From Thermoflexus sp040289485 (lineage in GTDB: Bacteria; Chloroflexota; Anaerolineae; Thermoflexales; Thermoflexaceae), in the NCBI RefSeq assembly GCF_040289485.1, contig NZ_PSLG01000003.1, forward strand, positions 6,040 through 70,039: DNA of 64,000 nt. Direction: 5' to 3'. A model generated the notes under the pieces. That model saw only the letters and a program-made list of their open reading frames with translations. It was not told the origin of the DNA and did no database searches. Made by a program: the position numbers and the translations under genes. Each line of letters opens with the position of its first letter. Positions within the stretch are counted from its first letter, which is position 1. This document shows positions 15,872 through 24,475 of this stretch, piece after piece.

Positions 15872-16679
15872 CCTGGACCTGAGGCGCTGGCGGGAATACA
15901 CCGAGATCCTCACCGACAGCCTCTGGCTGCTGGGCCCGCGGGACAACAGCGGCATGCATACCCCGGAATACTGGGGCAACTTCGTCCCTCAGATCCCGCG
16001 CCAGGCCATGCTGCGCTTCACCCGAGCGGGGGAACTGGTGCTGGATCCCTTCCTGGGCCTGGGGACGACCCTGATCGAGTGCCGGCGGTTGGGCCGCTTC
16101 GGCATCGGCGTGGAACTGGTCCCTGAGGTGGCGGCGCGAGCCCGCCGGCTGGTGGCCCGGGAGCCCCGTCGGGGCGGCGTCCGGACCCGGATCCTGGTCG
16201 GCGACAGCCAGAACCCGGAGATCCAGCGGGCGGTGCGCGCCCAGATGCGGCGCTGGGGGTTCTCCGCCGCCCATTTGCTGATCCTCCACCCTCCCTATCA
16301 CAACATCATCCGGTTCAGCGATCTCGAGGCCGACCTCAGCAACGCGCCAGACGAGGAGGAATTCTACCGCCGCTTCGCCCAGGTCCTGGACAATTTCGTT
16401 CCGCTGCTGGAGGAGGGCCGCTACCTGGTCCTGGTGATCGGCGACAGATACGCGCGGGGGGAATGGATCCCCCTGGGTTTCCGGGCGATGGAGCGCGTGC
16501 TGGAGCGCGGGTTCCGCCTCAAAAGCATCTGCGTGAAGGACATCCACGAGAACCGCGGGAAGCGGGGCCAGCACCATCTCTGGCGCTACCGCGCCTTGAA
16601 AGAGGGGTTCTATGTGTTCCGGCACGAATACGTGATGTTCTTCCAGAAGATGCGACGGGGAAGGCGGGCCGGGAGGTGA
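15855..16679 (+). CDS. Orphan DNA methyltransferase (N4/N6 amino type)
   Basis: A 274-residue SAM-dependent amino-methyltransferase. Motif I is VLDPFLGLGTTLIE at residues 62-75. Motif IV is HPPY at 145-148, a variant of the usual DPPY/SPPY. A following segment YLVLVIGDRYARGEWIPLGF resembles the later motifs of DNA methylases. No restriction endonuclease, specificity subunit or regulator is next to it, so it looks solitary. The ATG lies within the end of the hydantoinase gene, with a patatin gene 4 bases after its stop. A role in DNA marking is likely, but an RNA or protein target cannot be excluded because of the unusual motif IV. Confidence 0.75.
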   Translation: MHPVNDLDLRRWREYTEILTDSLWLLGPRDNSGMHTPEYWGNFVPQIPRQAMLRFTRAGELVLDPFLGLGTTLIECRRLGRFGIGVELVPEVAARARRLVAREPRRGGVRTRILVGDSQNPEIQRAVRAQMRRWGFSAAHLLILHPPYHNIIRFSDLEADLSNAPDEEEFYRRFAQVLDNFVPLLEEGRYLVLVIGDRYARGEWIPLGFRAMERVLERGFRLKSICVKDIHENRGKRGQHHLWRYRALKEGFYVFRHEYVMFFQKMRRGRRAGR

Positions 16680-16683
16680 GCCG

Positions 16684-17568
16684 ATGGCAGCGGGGCGACG
16701 GGCGCTGGTGCTCTCCGGCGGGGGCGGGCGGGGCGCCTATGAGGTGGGGGCTGTCCGGGCCCTTTTCGAGGCGGGGTGGACCCCGGAGATCCTGGTGGGC
16801 ACCTCCATCGGCGCGGTCAACGCCGCAGCCCTGGCCGCTGGCTGGACCCCCGAGCGGCTGGCGGATTTCTGGCGGGGCCTGCGGACCGGCCACGTGCACC
16901 GGCTCCACTTCCGGTTCTGGGAGAGCCTCTTCACCACTGCCCCCCTGCGGGCCACCCTCCTGCGGCATCTGGATTTCGACCGGCTCAACGACCCTCAGAA
17001 CCCCCGCACCCTCCTGGTGCTGGCGACAGACATCCGACGGGGATGCCCTGTGGTCTTCGCCACCCGGCCGGTCCCCAAAGCCCAGGCCGTCCGCGTCGGC
17101 CCGGAGCATTTGCTGGCCAGCTGCAGCATCCCCTGGATCTACCCGGCCACCCACGTCGGGGAGGGGTTCTTTTGGGACGGCGCGGTGATGGCCAACACGC
17201 CGCTCAACGCCGCCATCGAGGCGGGGGCGGATGAGATCGTGGTTGTGCTCTTGGCCCCGATGCCCGGGGAAGCCGGAGGATGGCCCCGTCCCCGCCATCC
17301 GCTCCACGTCCTGGCCATGGTCTTGGACCTAGCGCTGCTGGCTACTTTCGAGAACGATTACCGGCAGTTGCTCGCCGTCAACCAGGCGGTGCGCCGAGGT
17401 CAACCTTGGAAGCCCACCCATCGGGAGATCCGCTGCCGCATCATCGCCCCGGCGACGCCGCTCCCCCTTTCCCGGATCCTCCGTTACGACCGGGAGGGCA
17501 CCGAGCGGCTGATCCGACAGGGGGAGGCCGACGCTCGGCGCGCCCTCGCCGCTTGGGAAGTGACCTGA
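16684..17568 (+). CDS. Patatin-like phospholipase
   Basis: A 294-residue lipid acyl hydrolase of the bacterial patatin (RssA-like) family. It has the oxyanion loop SGGGGRGAYEVGAVRAL, the nucleophile serine at residue 41 in GTSIG and the dyad aspartate in WDGAVMANTPL. There is no signal peptide. The C-terminal third (residues about 200-294) is an added helical region not needed for the fold. The ATG at 16684 follows GGGAGGTGAGCC. It is the last gene of a tight run that begins with the DUF554 gene; a 152-base gap follows. Confidence 0.87.
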   Translation: MAAGRRALVLSGGGGRGAYEVGAVRALFEAGWTPEILVGTSIGAVNAAALAAGWTPERLADFWRGLRTGHVHRLHFRFWESLFTTAPLRATLLRHLDFDRLNDPQNPRTLLVLATDIRRGCPVVFATRPVPKAQAVRVGPEHLLASCSIPWIYPATHVGEGFFWDGAVMANTPLNAAIEAGADEIVVVLLAPMPGEAGGWPRPRHPLHVLAMVLDLALLATFENDYRQLLAVNQAVRRGQPWKPTHREIRCRIIAPATPLPLSRILRYDREGTERLIRQGEADARRALAAWEVT

Positions 17569-17720
17569 CCGCCGCCCGGTGGGGACCGGGAGCACCTGAC
17601 GGCCTCTGTTGTCAATCCCTGAAACGACGTCTGGGCGTGTCCCCGCATGGAACGTTAAAATAAAGGCCGGCCTCGGCCCTTCCGCCGGGGCGGCGACTTC
17701 GACGGGGAGGCGGAATTCCG

Positions 17721-18791
17721 ATGGCACCAACGGCTTCTCCCCCGGCGAGGCCAGCCTCGTCCGGGCGTTATTACCGGCTGTTCGCCGTGATCTTGCTGGC
17801 CTCGACGATGCTCTCCGTCTGGCTGGGGATCGCCGTGGTGATGGCCGCGCGGGCCCAGCGCTGGCGCGCCATGGCCGGCATGGGGGCGCCCGGGAGCGGT
17901 CCCCTGGGGTTGCCCCCTCTTCCCGAGGTCGGGCGGATGCTCAACCCCATCGAGTGGCTCAGCCCCGCCCCCGTCTGGCCGGTCCCCGGGCGGTTGAACG
18001 TCCTGATCCTGGGGGTGGATCGCCGGCCGGAGGAGCGGGAGGTCCCCGTCCGCTCCGATGCGATTATGCTGATCGGCTTAGATCCCATCAGCCAGACGAT
18101 CTCCGTGCTCTCCATCCCCCGCGATCTTTATGTGCCGATCCCCGGGCTGGAGGAGCGGGGGATCTCACAAAGCCGGATCAACACCGCGTGTTTCTACGGC
18201 GATTACTATCATCTGGGGGGCTGCGGGGAACTGGCCAAGCAGACGGTGGCCTACAACTTCGGCCTTCCTGTCCATCGCTACGTCATCCTGGACTTCAACG
18301 GCTTCAAGAGGATCATCGACCTGGTCGGCGGGATCGAGGTGGAGGTCCCCCGCACCATCGTGGACAACGCCTATCCCACGGACGACTACCGGACGGAGCG
18401 CCTGGTGATCCCCGCTGGGCGCATCCATATGGACGGGGACCTAGCGTTGAAGTATGTCCGGACCCGACACGCCGACAGCGATTTCGGCCGCCTCAAGCGG
18501 CAGCAGCAGGTCCTCATGGCCTTGCGGGCGAAGGTCCTCTCGTTGCGGGGGCTTCCCCAGATCCCCGAGATCCTCCGGACGCTGGGGGATTCGGTGCAAA
18601 CGGACCTCAGCGTCCCAGAGATGCTGGCCATCGCCCAGTTCGCTCGGGGTGTCCTCGAGGATCGCATCCGCCTGCTGGCGGTGGAGCCGTCCATGGTCCG
18701 CCCGTGGCAGACCCCCGGTGGGGCTGCCGTCCTGATCCCGGACCGTCGGGCGCTGGCCGATGTGGTGAAGGCCTTCCAGTGGGAGCGCTGA
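17721..18791 (+). CDS. LytR-CpsA-Psr (LCP) family cell-envelope protein
   Basis: A 356-residue membrane-anchored protein. One N-terminal membrane helix (LFAVILLASTMLSVWLGIAVVM) leads to an extracytoplasmic LCP domain. Family hallmarks are NVLILGVDRRP, RSDAIMLIGL, VLSIPRDLYVPIPG, ILDFNGFKRIIDLVGGIEVEV and LKYVRTRHADSDFGRLKRQQQVL, with the conserved arginines and aspartates. LCP enzymes transfer undecaprenyl-linked glycopolymers to the cell envelope. The ATG is preceded by GGGGAGG. A -10-like TAAAAT lies at 17656-17661 without a good -35 box. A metallo-beta-lactamase gene with its own promoter follows. Confidence 0.9.
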   Translation: MAPTASPPARPASSGRYYRLFAVILLASTMLSVWLGIAVVMAARAQRWRAMAGMGAPGSGPLGLPPLPEVGRMLNPIEWLSPAPVWPVPGRLNVLILGVDRRPEEREVPVRSDAIMLIGLDPISQTISVLSIPRDLYVPIPGLEERGISQSRINTACFYGDYYHLGGCGELAKQTVAYNFGLPVHRYVILDFNGFKRIIDLVGGIEVEVPRTIVDNAYPTDDYRTERLVIPAGRIHMDGDLALKYVRTRHADSDFGRLKRQQQVLMALRAKVLSLRGLPQIPEILRTLGDSVQTDLSVPEMLAIAQFARGVLEDRIRLLAVEPSMVRPWQTPGGAAVLIPDRRALADVVKAFQWER

Positions 18792-18803
18792 GACGGAGCG
18801 CGG

Positions 18804-18832
18804 TTGACGCCCGTCCATTGCCCCCTTAAAAT
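18804..18832 (+). promoter_or_regulatory. Promoter of the metallo-beta-lactamase-fold gene
   Basis: TTGACG (18804-18809), a 17-base spacer and TAAAAT (18827-18832). The pair lies in the short gap after the LCP gene, about 52 bases before the next start codon. Confidence 0.72.
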
Positions 18833-18883
18833 GCCTGTGAGGAAGGCGGCCGGTTCGACGCTCCCGGGAGGGATCTCCTGCCC

Positions 18884-19777
18884 ATGCAGCGGGATCGGAT
18901 CACCGAGGATATCTACGTCTTCACCAGCGATTTCTACGCCCAGGTGAACGCCGGGGTGGTCCTGGCTTCGGAAGGGATCGTGGTGATCGATACCCTGCCG
19001 TTCCCGGAGGAGACGGAGGGGATCGTCTCCCTGGTCCGGGAGGAAGCCGAGGGGCGCCCCCTTTACATCATCTTCACCCACTATCACGCCGACCACACCT
19101 TCGGCGCCTGCCTCTTCCCCGACGCGGTGGTCATCGCCCACGCCCTCTGCCGCCAGCGGCTGGAGGAGCGCGGGGAACAGGCGCTCCGGGAGGCCAAGGC
19201 CCAGGAGCCCTCCCTGGCCCGCCTCACCCTGCGCCTGCCGGATGTGCTGGTGGAGGCAGGGGATCTCGTGCTCCGCCTGGGCAACAAGACCCTTCACATC
19301 TTCCCGGCGCCTGGACATTCCGCCGACGGCCTGGCCGTCTACGTGCGGGAGGACCGCGTCCTTTTCGCCGGGGACGTGGTGATGCCCATCCCCTACATCG
19401 TGGATGGGGATGTGGATCAGATGACGGCCACCCTCGAGCATCTGCGTGGCTTCTCCATCGAAACCCTGGTCCCCGGCCACGGCGAGCCGATCCTGCGCGG
19501 AGAGGTGCCGGACGTGATCCAGGGCCATCTCAACTACCTGAACACCATCGTGCGGGAGGTCCGGCGCTATCTCCAGCAGGGGAAGCCCCAGGAGGCGCTG
19601 CGGGAGATCGACGTGGAAAGCTGCGGGATCCCGCGCATCGCCCTCAACGGGCTGGCCCCCCAACTCCACCGCCGGAACCTAGTGGCCCTGTATCAGCGCC
19701 TGAGCGCTGAGGCCCCGCCCGCCCGCCGGGGGGCAGGGGCCAAATCCGAGCGCCGCCCCGCTTCTCGCACCTCCTAA
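18884..19777 (+). CDS. Metallo-beta-lactamase-fold hydrolase
   Basis: A 297-residue zinc hydrolase. The metal motif is HYHADH (in IIFTHYHADHTFG). Further ligands are His in FPAPGHSADG, Asp in LFAGDVVMP and His in LVPGHGEPI. This is the general MBL pattern seen in glyoxalase II-like and quinoprotein-associated hydrolases; the substrate is unknown. The C-terminal 80 residues add helices (VREVRRYLQQGKPQEAL). It has its own promoter and an imperfect ribosome binding site. Its stop codon overlaps that of hemH on the other strand by 4 bases, a tail-to-tail arrangement with no room for a separate terminator. Confidence 0.85.
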   Translation: MQRDRITEDIYVFTSDFYAQVNAGVVLASEGIVVIDTLPFPEETEGIVSLVREEAEGRPLYIIFTHYHADHTFGACLFPDAVVIAHALCRQRLEERGEQALREAKAQEPSLARLTLRLPDVLVEAGDLVLRLGNKTLHIFPAPGHSADGLAVYVREDRVLFAGDVVMPIPYIVDGDVDQMTATLEHLRGFSIETLVPGHGEPILRGEVPDVIQGHLNYLNTIVREVRRYLQQGKPQEALREIDVESCGIPRIALNGLAPQLHRRNLVALYQRLSAEAPPARRGAGAKSERRPASRTS

Positions 19778-20700
19778 GCGGATCCCCCGATCGCCTCGCA
19801 GACCAGCGCCGCCAGCGTCTCGATGAGGAGCGGGTCATCGTTCAAGGAACGGGAGCGCCGGAAGGTCAACCCGAGCCGCTCCGCGTGCTCCCGGGCCTCC
19901 ACGTCCAGGTCGTAAAGGACCTCCAGGTGGTCGGCGATGAAGCCGATGGGACAGACGACCACATGACGGACCTGCCCCTCCCGGGCGAGGTCCGTCAGGA
20001 CCTCCAGCAGATCCGGGCCCAGCCAGGGCTCCCCAGTGGCGCTGGCGCTCTGATAGGCGAAGGTCCAGCGCTCCAGGCCGAGCAGCCGGGCCACCCGCCC
20101 GGCCGAGTCCAGCAGTTCCGTCTCGTAGGGATCTCCCTCCGCCCGCAGCCGGGCCGGGAGGCTGTGGGCCGTGAAGAGGACGTGCGTGGCCTCCGGCGGG
20201 AGGCCCTCCAGGGCTTCCCGGAGCCGTATGGCCACCGCCCTCAGGAAGAGGGGATGGCTTCCCCAGCGATGGATCTCCAGGAGGGCGATGTCGGCGCCCC
20301 GATCGGCCAGCGCCCGGCGGACGGCGGCATGGTAGGCGCCCACACTCATCTGGGAATAGTGAGGGGCTAGCGGGATGGCCACCAGCTGCGAAATGCCCTC
20401 CGCCAGCAGATCGGCCACCGCCTCCTCGATGAACGGGGGGCTGTGCCGCATGCCGATGCGCACCCGAAATGTATGGCCGAAGGCCATGGCCTCCAGGCGG
20501 GCCGCCAGGGCGCGGGCCTGGGCTTGAGTGATCTCCAGCAAGGGGGAGCGGCCGCCGATCCGGCGGTAGCGTTCCTGCAGCGCCGCCACCTGCTCCGGGG
20601 ACGGCCGACGGCCGCCCCGGATGTGGGTGTAGTAAGCCTCCACCTCCGCGAGGGAGCGCGGCGTCCCGTAAGCCATCAGCAAGATCCCGATGCGCGCCAT
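19774..20700 (-). CDS. hemH: Ferrochelatase (coproporphyrin-type likely)
   Basis: Inserts ferrous iron into a porphyrin. 308 residues from the ATG at 20700, which is preferred over the GTG at 20706 because the GGAGG site would overlap the latter. The active-site histidine is in LFTAHSLPARL, and the conserved glutamate context is PIGFIADHLEVLYDLD. The N-terminus GILLMAYGTP is typical. It is the last gene of the heme operon, directly after hemY. Because hemQ is in the same operon, the substrate is probably coproporphyrin III (CpfC activity), giving coproheme, rather than protoporphyrin IX; this is inference from context. Confidence 0.94.
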   Translation of the reverse strand: MARIGILLMAYGTPRSLAEVEAYYTHIRGGRRPSPEQVAALQERYRRIGGRSPLLEITQAQARALAARLEAMAFGHTFRVRIGMRHSPPFIEEAVADLLAEGISQLVAIPLAPHYSQMSVGAYHAAVRRALADRGADIALLEIHRWGSHPLFLRAVAIRLREALEGLPPEATHVLFTAHSLPARLRAEGDPYETELLDSAGRVARLLGLERWTFAYQSASATGEPWLGPDLLEVLTDLAREGQVRHVVVCPIGFIADHLEVLYDLDVEAREHAERLGLTFRRSRSLNDDPLLIETLAALVCEAIGGSA

Positions 20701-20712
20701 TCCCACCTCCGT

Positions 20713-22113
20713 TCATTTGTTCTCCTGCAAAAGGGCCACGAGGCGCTGCGCCGCCTCGCGGGCTTGGCGGATGAGATCTGGCAGGCCGATCCCACGGTAG
20801 GAAGCGCCGATCAGGAGCAGGCCCGGGTAGATCGCCAGCATCCGTGCCAGGGCGGCCATCCGTTCCCCATGGCCCACCTCGTATTGCGGGAGCCCCTCCG
20901 GCCAACGGTGCACCCATCCGCGGATGGGATCCCCCTGGAGGCGGAGGACCGGGCGCAGGGCCTGGAGGGTTTGCGCGATCAGCACTTCGTCGGGGACGTC
21001 CAGCGGCGGCGGGCGGTCCGCCGATCCCATAAAGGCCCGGAGGAGGACGAAGCCGGGGGGCGCGCGATGGGGCCATTTGGAGGAAGACCAAGTGCAGGCC
21101 GTCAGGGGGAAGGGCTCCGTCCGGGGGACCAGGAAGCCGCTTCCCCGGAGCGGATGGCCCACCTGCTCCCGCCGGAAGGCAAGGGAAAGGACCACAACGG
21201 AAGCGAAGGGGATGCGGCGGAGCAGGGCGGCTGCTTCCGGGAGGAGCCCCGCGATCCACGGGGCGGCCGCCGGCGCGGGGACGGCGAGCAGAACCCCTTC
21301 GCCCTCCAGGGAGGTGCCGTCGTCCAGGGCAACGCGGTAGCGGACCCTCCGGTCGGTGCGTTGGGCTGCGAGGCCGACGGCCGAGCGCCCCAGGAGCAGG
21401 TGCGTGTGGGAAAGGGCGGCGGCCAGCCGCCGGGCCAGGGCGCCCATGCCGGACCGGAGGGACAGGAAGGCAGGACCGGGCGAGGACGGAACGGGGCGGG
21501 CCCGAAGCCCCCGGGCCAGGCTCCCCCAGCGGCGCTCCAGCTCGGCGAACTGGGGATACAAGGCCTGGAGGCTCAGCCGCCACGGATCGCCGGCATGGAT
21601 CCCGGCCAGCAAGGGCTCGGCGATCCCCTCGGCGAAAGCGCGCCCGAACCGGCGCCGCAGGAACGCCGCCAGGGGCTCATCCCCATCCGCCCGGCGCGGG
21701 GGGATCCACGGCTCCAGCAGGGCGCGCAGCCATCCCCTCCACCCGAGCAGCGCGGCTATCCTCCAAAGGGCCGCCGGCCGGGGCTCCAGGCGGAGCAGGG
21801 CGTCCGGGATCGGATGGAGCCTCCCGCCCCGCCACACGAAAACCGTCCGCTCTTGCGGGGCCACCGCCTCCTCCTCCAATCCCAGTTCCCGCAGGAGGGC
21901 GACGCCCTCCGGTTGGAGGGCCCGGAAGGAATCTGGGCCCCCCTCCACGAGGAACCCCTCCTCCACTTCCGTGACCACCTTCCCGCCCAGGCGGCGCTCC
22001 CGCTCCACCAGCCAGATTTCTCCCCGCCACCGCCCGGCGCGCAGGGCCTGCTCCAGGAAGTAGGCCGCGCTCAGCCCGGCGATCCCGCCCCCGACGATCA
22101 CCACCCGCGCCAT
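20713..22113 (-). CDS. hemY: Coproporphyrinogen/protoporphyrinogen oxidase, FAD type
   Basis: FAD-dependent oxygen-using oxidase of 466 residues that aromatises a porphyrinogen. The dinucleotide-binding motif is VVIVGGGIAGLSAAYFLE (glycines 8, 10 and 13), followed by RERRLGGKVVTE. The C-terminus YRGIGLPDLIRQAREAAQRL is the family FAD-contact segment. It overlaps the end of hemE by 16 bases. With HemQ and HemH in the same operon it most likely acts as coproporphyrinogen III oxidase (CgoX) in the Gram-positive-type route. No membrane anchor is evident. Confidence 0.92.
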   Translation of the reverse strand: MARVVIVGGGIAGLSAAYFLEQALRAGRWRGEIWLVERERRLGGKVVTEVEEGFLVEGGPDSFRALQPEGVALLRELGLEEEAVAPQERTVFVWRGGRLHPIPDALLRLEPRPAALWRIAALLGWRGWLRALLEPWIPPRRADGDEPLAAFLRRRFGRAFAEGIAEPLLAGIHAGDPWRLSLQALYPQFAELERRWGSLARGLRARPVPSSPGPAFLSLRSGMGALARRLAAALSHTHLLLGRSAVGLAAQRTDRRVRYRVALDDGTSLEGEGVLLAVPAPAAAPWIAGLLPEAAALLRRIPFASVVVLSLAFRREQVGHPLRGSGFLVPRTEPFPLTACTWSSSKWPHRAPPGFVLLRAFMGSADRPPPLDVPDEVLIAQTLQALRPVLRLQGDPIRGWVHRWPEGLPQYEVGHGERMAALARMLAIYPGLLLIGASYRGIGLPDLIRQAREAAQRLVALLQENK

Positions 22114-23162
22114 GGCTCCCCCCCGGCCGCCGGGCCCCGCCCGCCGTGGGCATGGACCCAGTCCACCAGCCGCGCTACGGTGTCAGGGGGTGTTTCCGGC
22201 AGCAAGCCGTGGCCGGTGTTGAAGATGTGGCCGGGCCGGCCGCCGGCCTGGGCCAGAATGCGCGCCGCGTGCTCGGCCACGACCGGGAAGGGGGCCAGGA
22301 GGACGGCGGGATCCAGGTTCCCCTGGACCGCCACGCCCTTCCCCAGGCGGGCCCAGGCCTGATCCAGTGGCACCCGCCAATCCAGCCCGATCACCGTCCC
22401 CCCCGTCTCCCGCATGGCCTCCAGCAGGGCAGCCGTGCCGGTTCCGAAGAAGATCACCGGGATCCCAGTGGGCGCGAGGGCGGCCATGAGGGCCTGCAGA
22501 TAGGGCTGGACGAAGGCCCGGTAGTCTTGCGGGTTCAGCACCCCCAGCCAGCTTTCGAACACCTGTAGGGCGTGGACGCCGGCAGCGATCTGGGCGAGGG
22601 CGAAGCGCTGCAGGCTTTCGGTCAGGATGCGCATCATGGCGTGCCAGAGGGACGGCTCGGCGAACATCAACGCCCGGACCCGGGCGAAGTCCCGGGACGC
22701 CCGTCCCTCGATCAGATAACAGGCCAAGGTGAAAGGCCCCCCGAGGAAGCCGATGAGGGGCACTGAGAGGTCCTGGCGGAGGATGCGGATGGTCTCCAGC
22801 ACGAAGGGCAGGTCGGCCTCCGGCTCCAGCGGGCGCAGGCGGGCGAGGTCGGCGGCCGACCGCACTGGTCGCTCGACCACCGGCCCGACGGCCTCCTCGA
22901 TGGCGAGGGAGAAGCCCATCCCCATCAGCGGGAGCGTGAGGTCGGAGAACAGGATGGCGGCGTCCAGGTCGAAGCGCTGCAACGGCATCCGGGTGACGGC
23001 CGCGGCCAGTTCCGGGTGGCGGCAGAGGGCCAGGAAGCCATAGCGGGAGCGCAGCGCCCGGTATTCGGGGAGATAGCGGCCGGCCTGGCGCATGAACCAG
23101 ACCGGGGTGGTGTCGACCGGTTGCCGGCGGCAGGCCCGGAGGAAGCGGTCGTTAAAGGCCAC
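22098..23162 (-). CDS. hemE: Uroporphyrinogen decarboxylase
   Basis: Removes four carboxylates from uroporphyrinogen III to give coproporphyrinogen III. 354 residues, normal length. The N-terminal signature TTPVWFMRQAGRYLPEYRALR carries the substrate-contacting arginines; AAILFSDLTLPLMGMG carries the catalytic aspartate region. GFLGGPFTLACYLIEG and FNTGHGLLPETPPDTVARLV are also typical. It overlaps hemL by 11 bases and hemY by 16 bases, so the three are probably translationally coupled. Confidence 0.96.
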   Translation of the reverse strand: MAFNDRFLRACRRQPVDTTPVWFMRQAGRYLPEYRALRSRYGFLALCRHPELAAAVTRMPLQRFDLDAAILFSDLTLPLMGMGFSLAIEEAVGPVVERPVRSAADLARLRPLEPEADLPFVLETIRILRQDLSVPLIGFLGGPFTLACYLIEGRASRDFARVRALMFAEPSLWHAMMRILTESLQRFALAQIAAGVHALQVFESWLGVLNPQDYRAFVQPYLQALMAALAPTGIPVIFFGTGTAALLEAMRETGGTVIGLDWRVPLDQAWARLGKGVAVQGNLDPAVLLAPFPVVAEHAARILAQAGGRPGHIFNTGHGLLPETPPDTVARLVDWVHAHGGRGPAAGGEPWRGW

Positions 23163-24462
23163 AGGCCACCTCCTGGAAGGCCTCGCGGGCCGCCCGGATC
23201 GTCCGCTCGATGTGGTACTCGGTGTGGGCGGCCGACACGAACCACGCCTCCAGGGGCGAGGGGGGCAGATAGACCCCCCGCTGGAGCATCGCGTGGAAGA
23301 AGCGGGCGTAGCGCCCCCGATCCGTGGCCGTCGCCGTGGCCTCGTCCACCACCTCGTGCTCGGTGAAGAACAGGCTGAGCATCGATCCCACCCGGTGGAT
23401 CTGAACGGGGACCCCGGCGGCGGCCGCGGCGTCGCGCAGGCCTTCCGCCAGGGCCGCGGCGCATCGCTCCAGCCCTTCGTAAACCTCCGGGGTGAGGGCC
23501 TCCAAGGTGGCTAAGCCCGCGGCCATCCCCAGCGGGTGCCCGGAGAAGGTCCCCGCCTGATACACCGGGCCCTCCGGGGCCACCCGGTCCATCAGTGCTC
23601 CCCGCCCGCCGTAGGCGCCGACGGGGAACCCCCCGCCCAGGACCTTTCCCAGACAGGTGAGGTCCGGGGTGACGCGGTAGCGGGTCTGGGCGCCACCCCG
23701 ATCCACCCGGAACCCGGTGATCACCTCGTCGAAGACCAGCAGCGCGCCGTAGCGGTGGGTGAGGTCCCGGAGGCCCTCCAGGAAGCCCGGCCGGGGAGGC
23801 ACCACGCCCATGTTCCCTGCCACTGGCTCCACGATCACCGCCGCGATCTGATCGGGGAACCGCTCGAAGAGGGCGGCGACGGCCGCCAGGTCGTTATAAG
23901 GGGCCACCAGCGTGTCCTGGACCCAGAGGGGGGAGACGCCGGCGCTGTCGGGAAGCCCCAGGGCCGCCACCCCGGAGCCTGCCCGGGCCAGCAGGAAATC
24001 GGCGTGGCCGTGATAGCCACCGGCGAACTTAAGGACCTTCGGCCTCCCGGTCGCCGCGCGGGCCACCCGCAGCGCGCTCATCACCGCCTCGGTCCCCGAG
24101 TTGACAAATCGAATTTTTTCGATCGATGGAAGGGCCTCGCGGACGCGGCGGGCGAGGGCGACCTCGGCCTCCGTGGGGGCGCCGAAGAGGATCCCCCGGC
24201 GGAGGGCCCTGCGCAGCGCCCGGACCACAGGGGGAGGGCAGTGGCCCAGGATCAAGGCCCCCCACCCGCAGACGTAATCGATGTAACGGTTCCCATCCAC
24301 GTCGTAGAGGTAAGGGCCTTTGCCCCGAGCGATGAAGCGGGGGATGCCGCCCACCGCCCGGAAGGCCCGCACCGGGCTGGAGACCCCACCGGGCATAAGG
24401 CCCCGCGCGGTTTCGTAGAGGCGCTGGGAGTTCTTCGCTGGGCGCATCGGGTTGCGGGCCAT
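23152..24462 (-). CDS. hemL: Glutamate-1-semialdehyde 2,1-aminomutase
   Basis: PLP enzyme that converts glutamate-1-semialdehyde to 5-aminolevulinate, the C5-route precursor of heme. 436 residues. Family features are LMPGGVSSPVRAF at the N-terminus, RFVNSGTEAVMSALRVARA, the PLP aspartate in LLVFDEVITGFRV and the Schiff-base lysine in LTCLGKVLGGGFPVGAYGG. The ATG at 24462 is preceded by GGGGAGG. It lies 13 bases after the radical SAM gene and overlaps hemE. No hemA (glutamyl-tRNA reductase) is in the window. Confidence 0.96.
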   Translation of the reverse strand: MARNPMRPAKNSQRLYETARGLMPGGVSSPVRAFRAVGGIPRFIARGKGPYLYDVDGNRYIDYVCGWGALILGHCPPPVVRALRRALRRGILFGAPTEAEVALARRVREALPSIEKIRFVNSGTEAVMSALRVARAATGRPKVLKFAGGYHGHADFLLARAGSGVAALGLPDSAGVSPLWVQDTLVAPYNDLAAVAALFERFPDQIAAVIVEPVAGNMGVVPPRPGFLEGLRDLTHRYGALLVFDEVITGFRVDRGGAQTRYRVTPDLTCLGKVLGGGFPVGAYGGRGALMDRVAPEGPVYQAGTFSGHPLGMAAGLATLEALTPEVYEGLERCAAALAEGLRDAAAAAGVPVQIHRVGSMLSLFFTEHEVVDEATATATDRGRYARFFHAMLQRGVYLPPSPLEAWFVSAAHTEYHIERTIRAAREAFQEVACGL

Positions 24463-24475
24463 CGGAGCCTCCCCG

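Noticed and set aside
17656..17661. TAAAAT as a promoter for the LCP gene
   Set aside because: No -35 box occurs at 16-18 bases; the nearest TTGTCA is 41 bases upstream. It is mentioned only in the gene entry.
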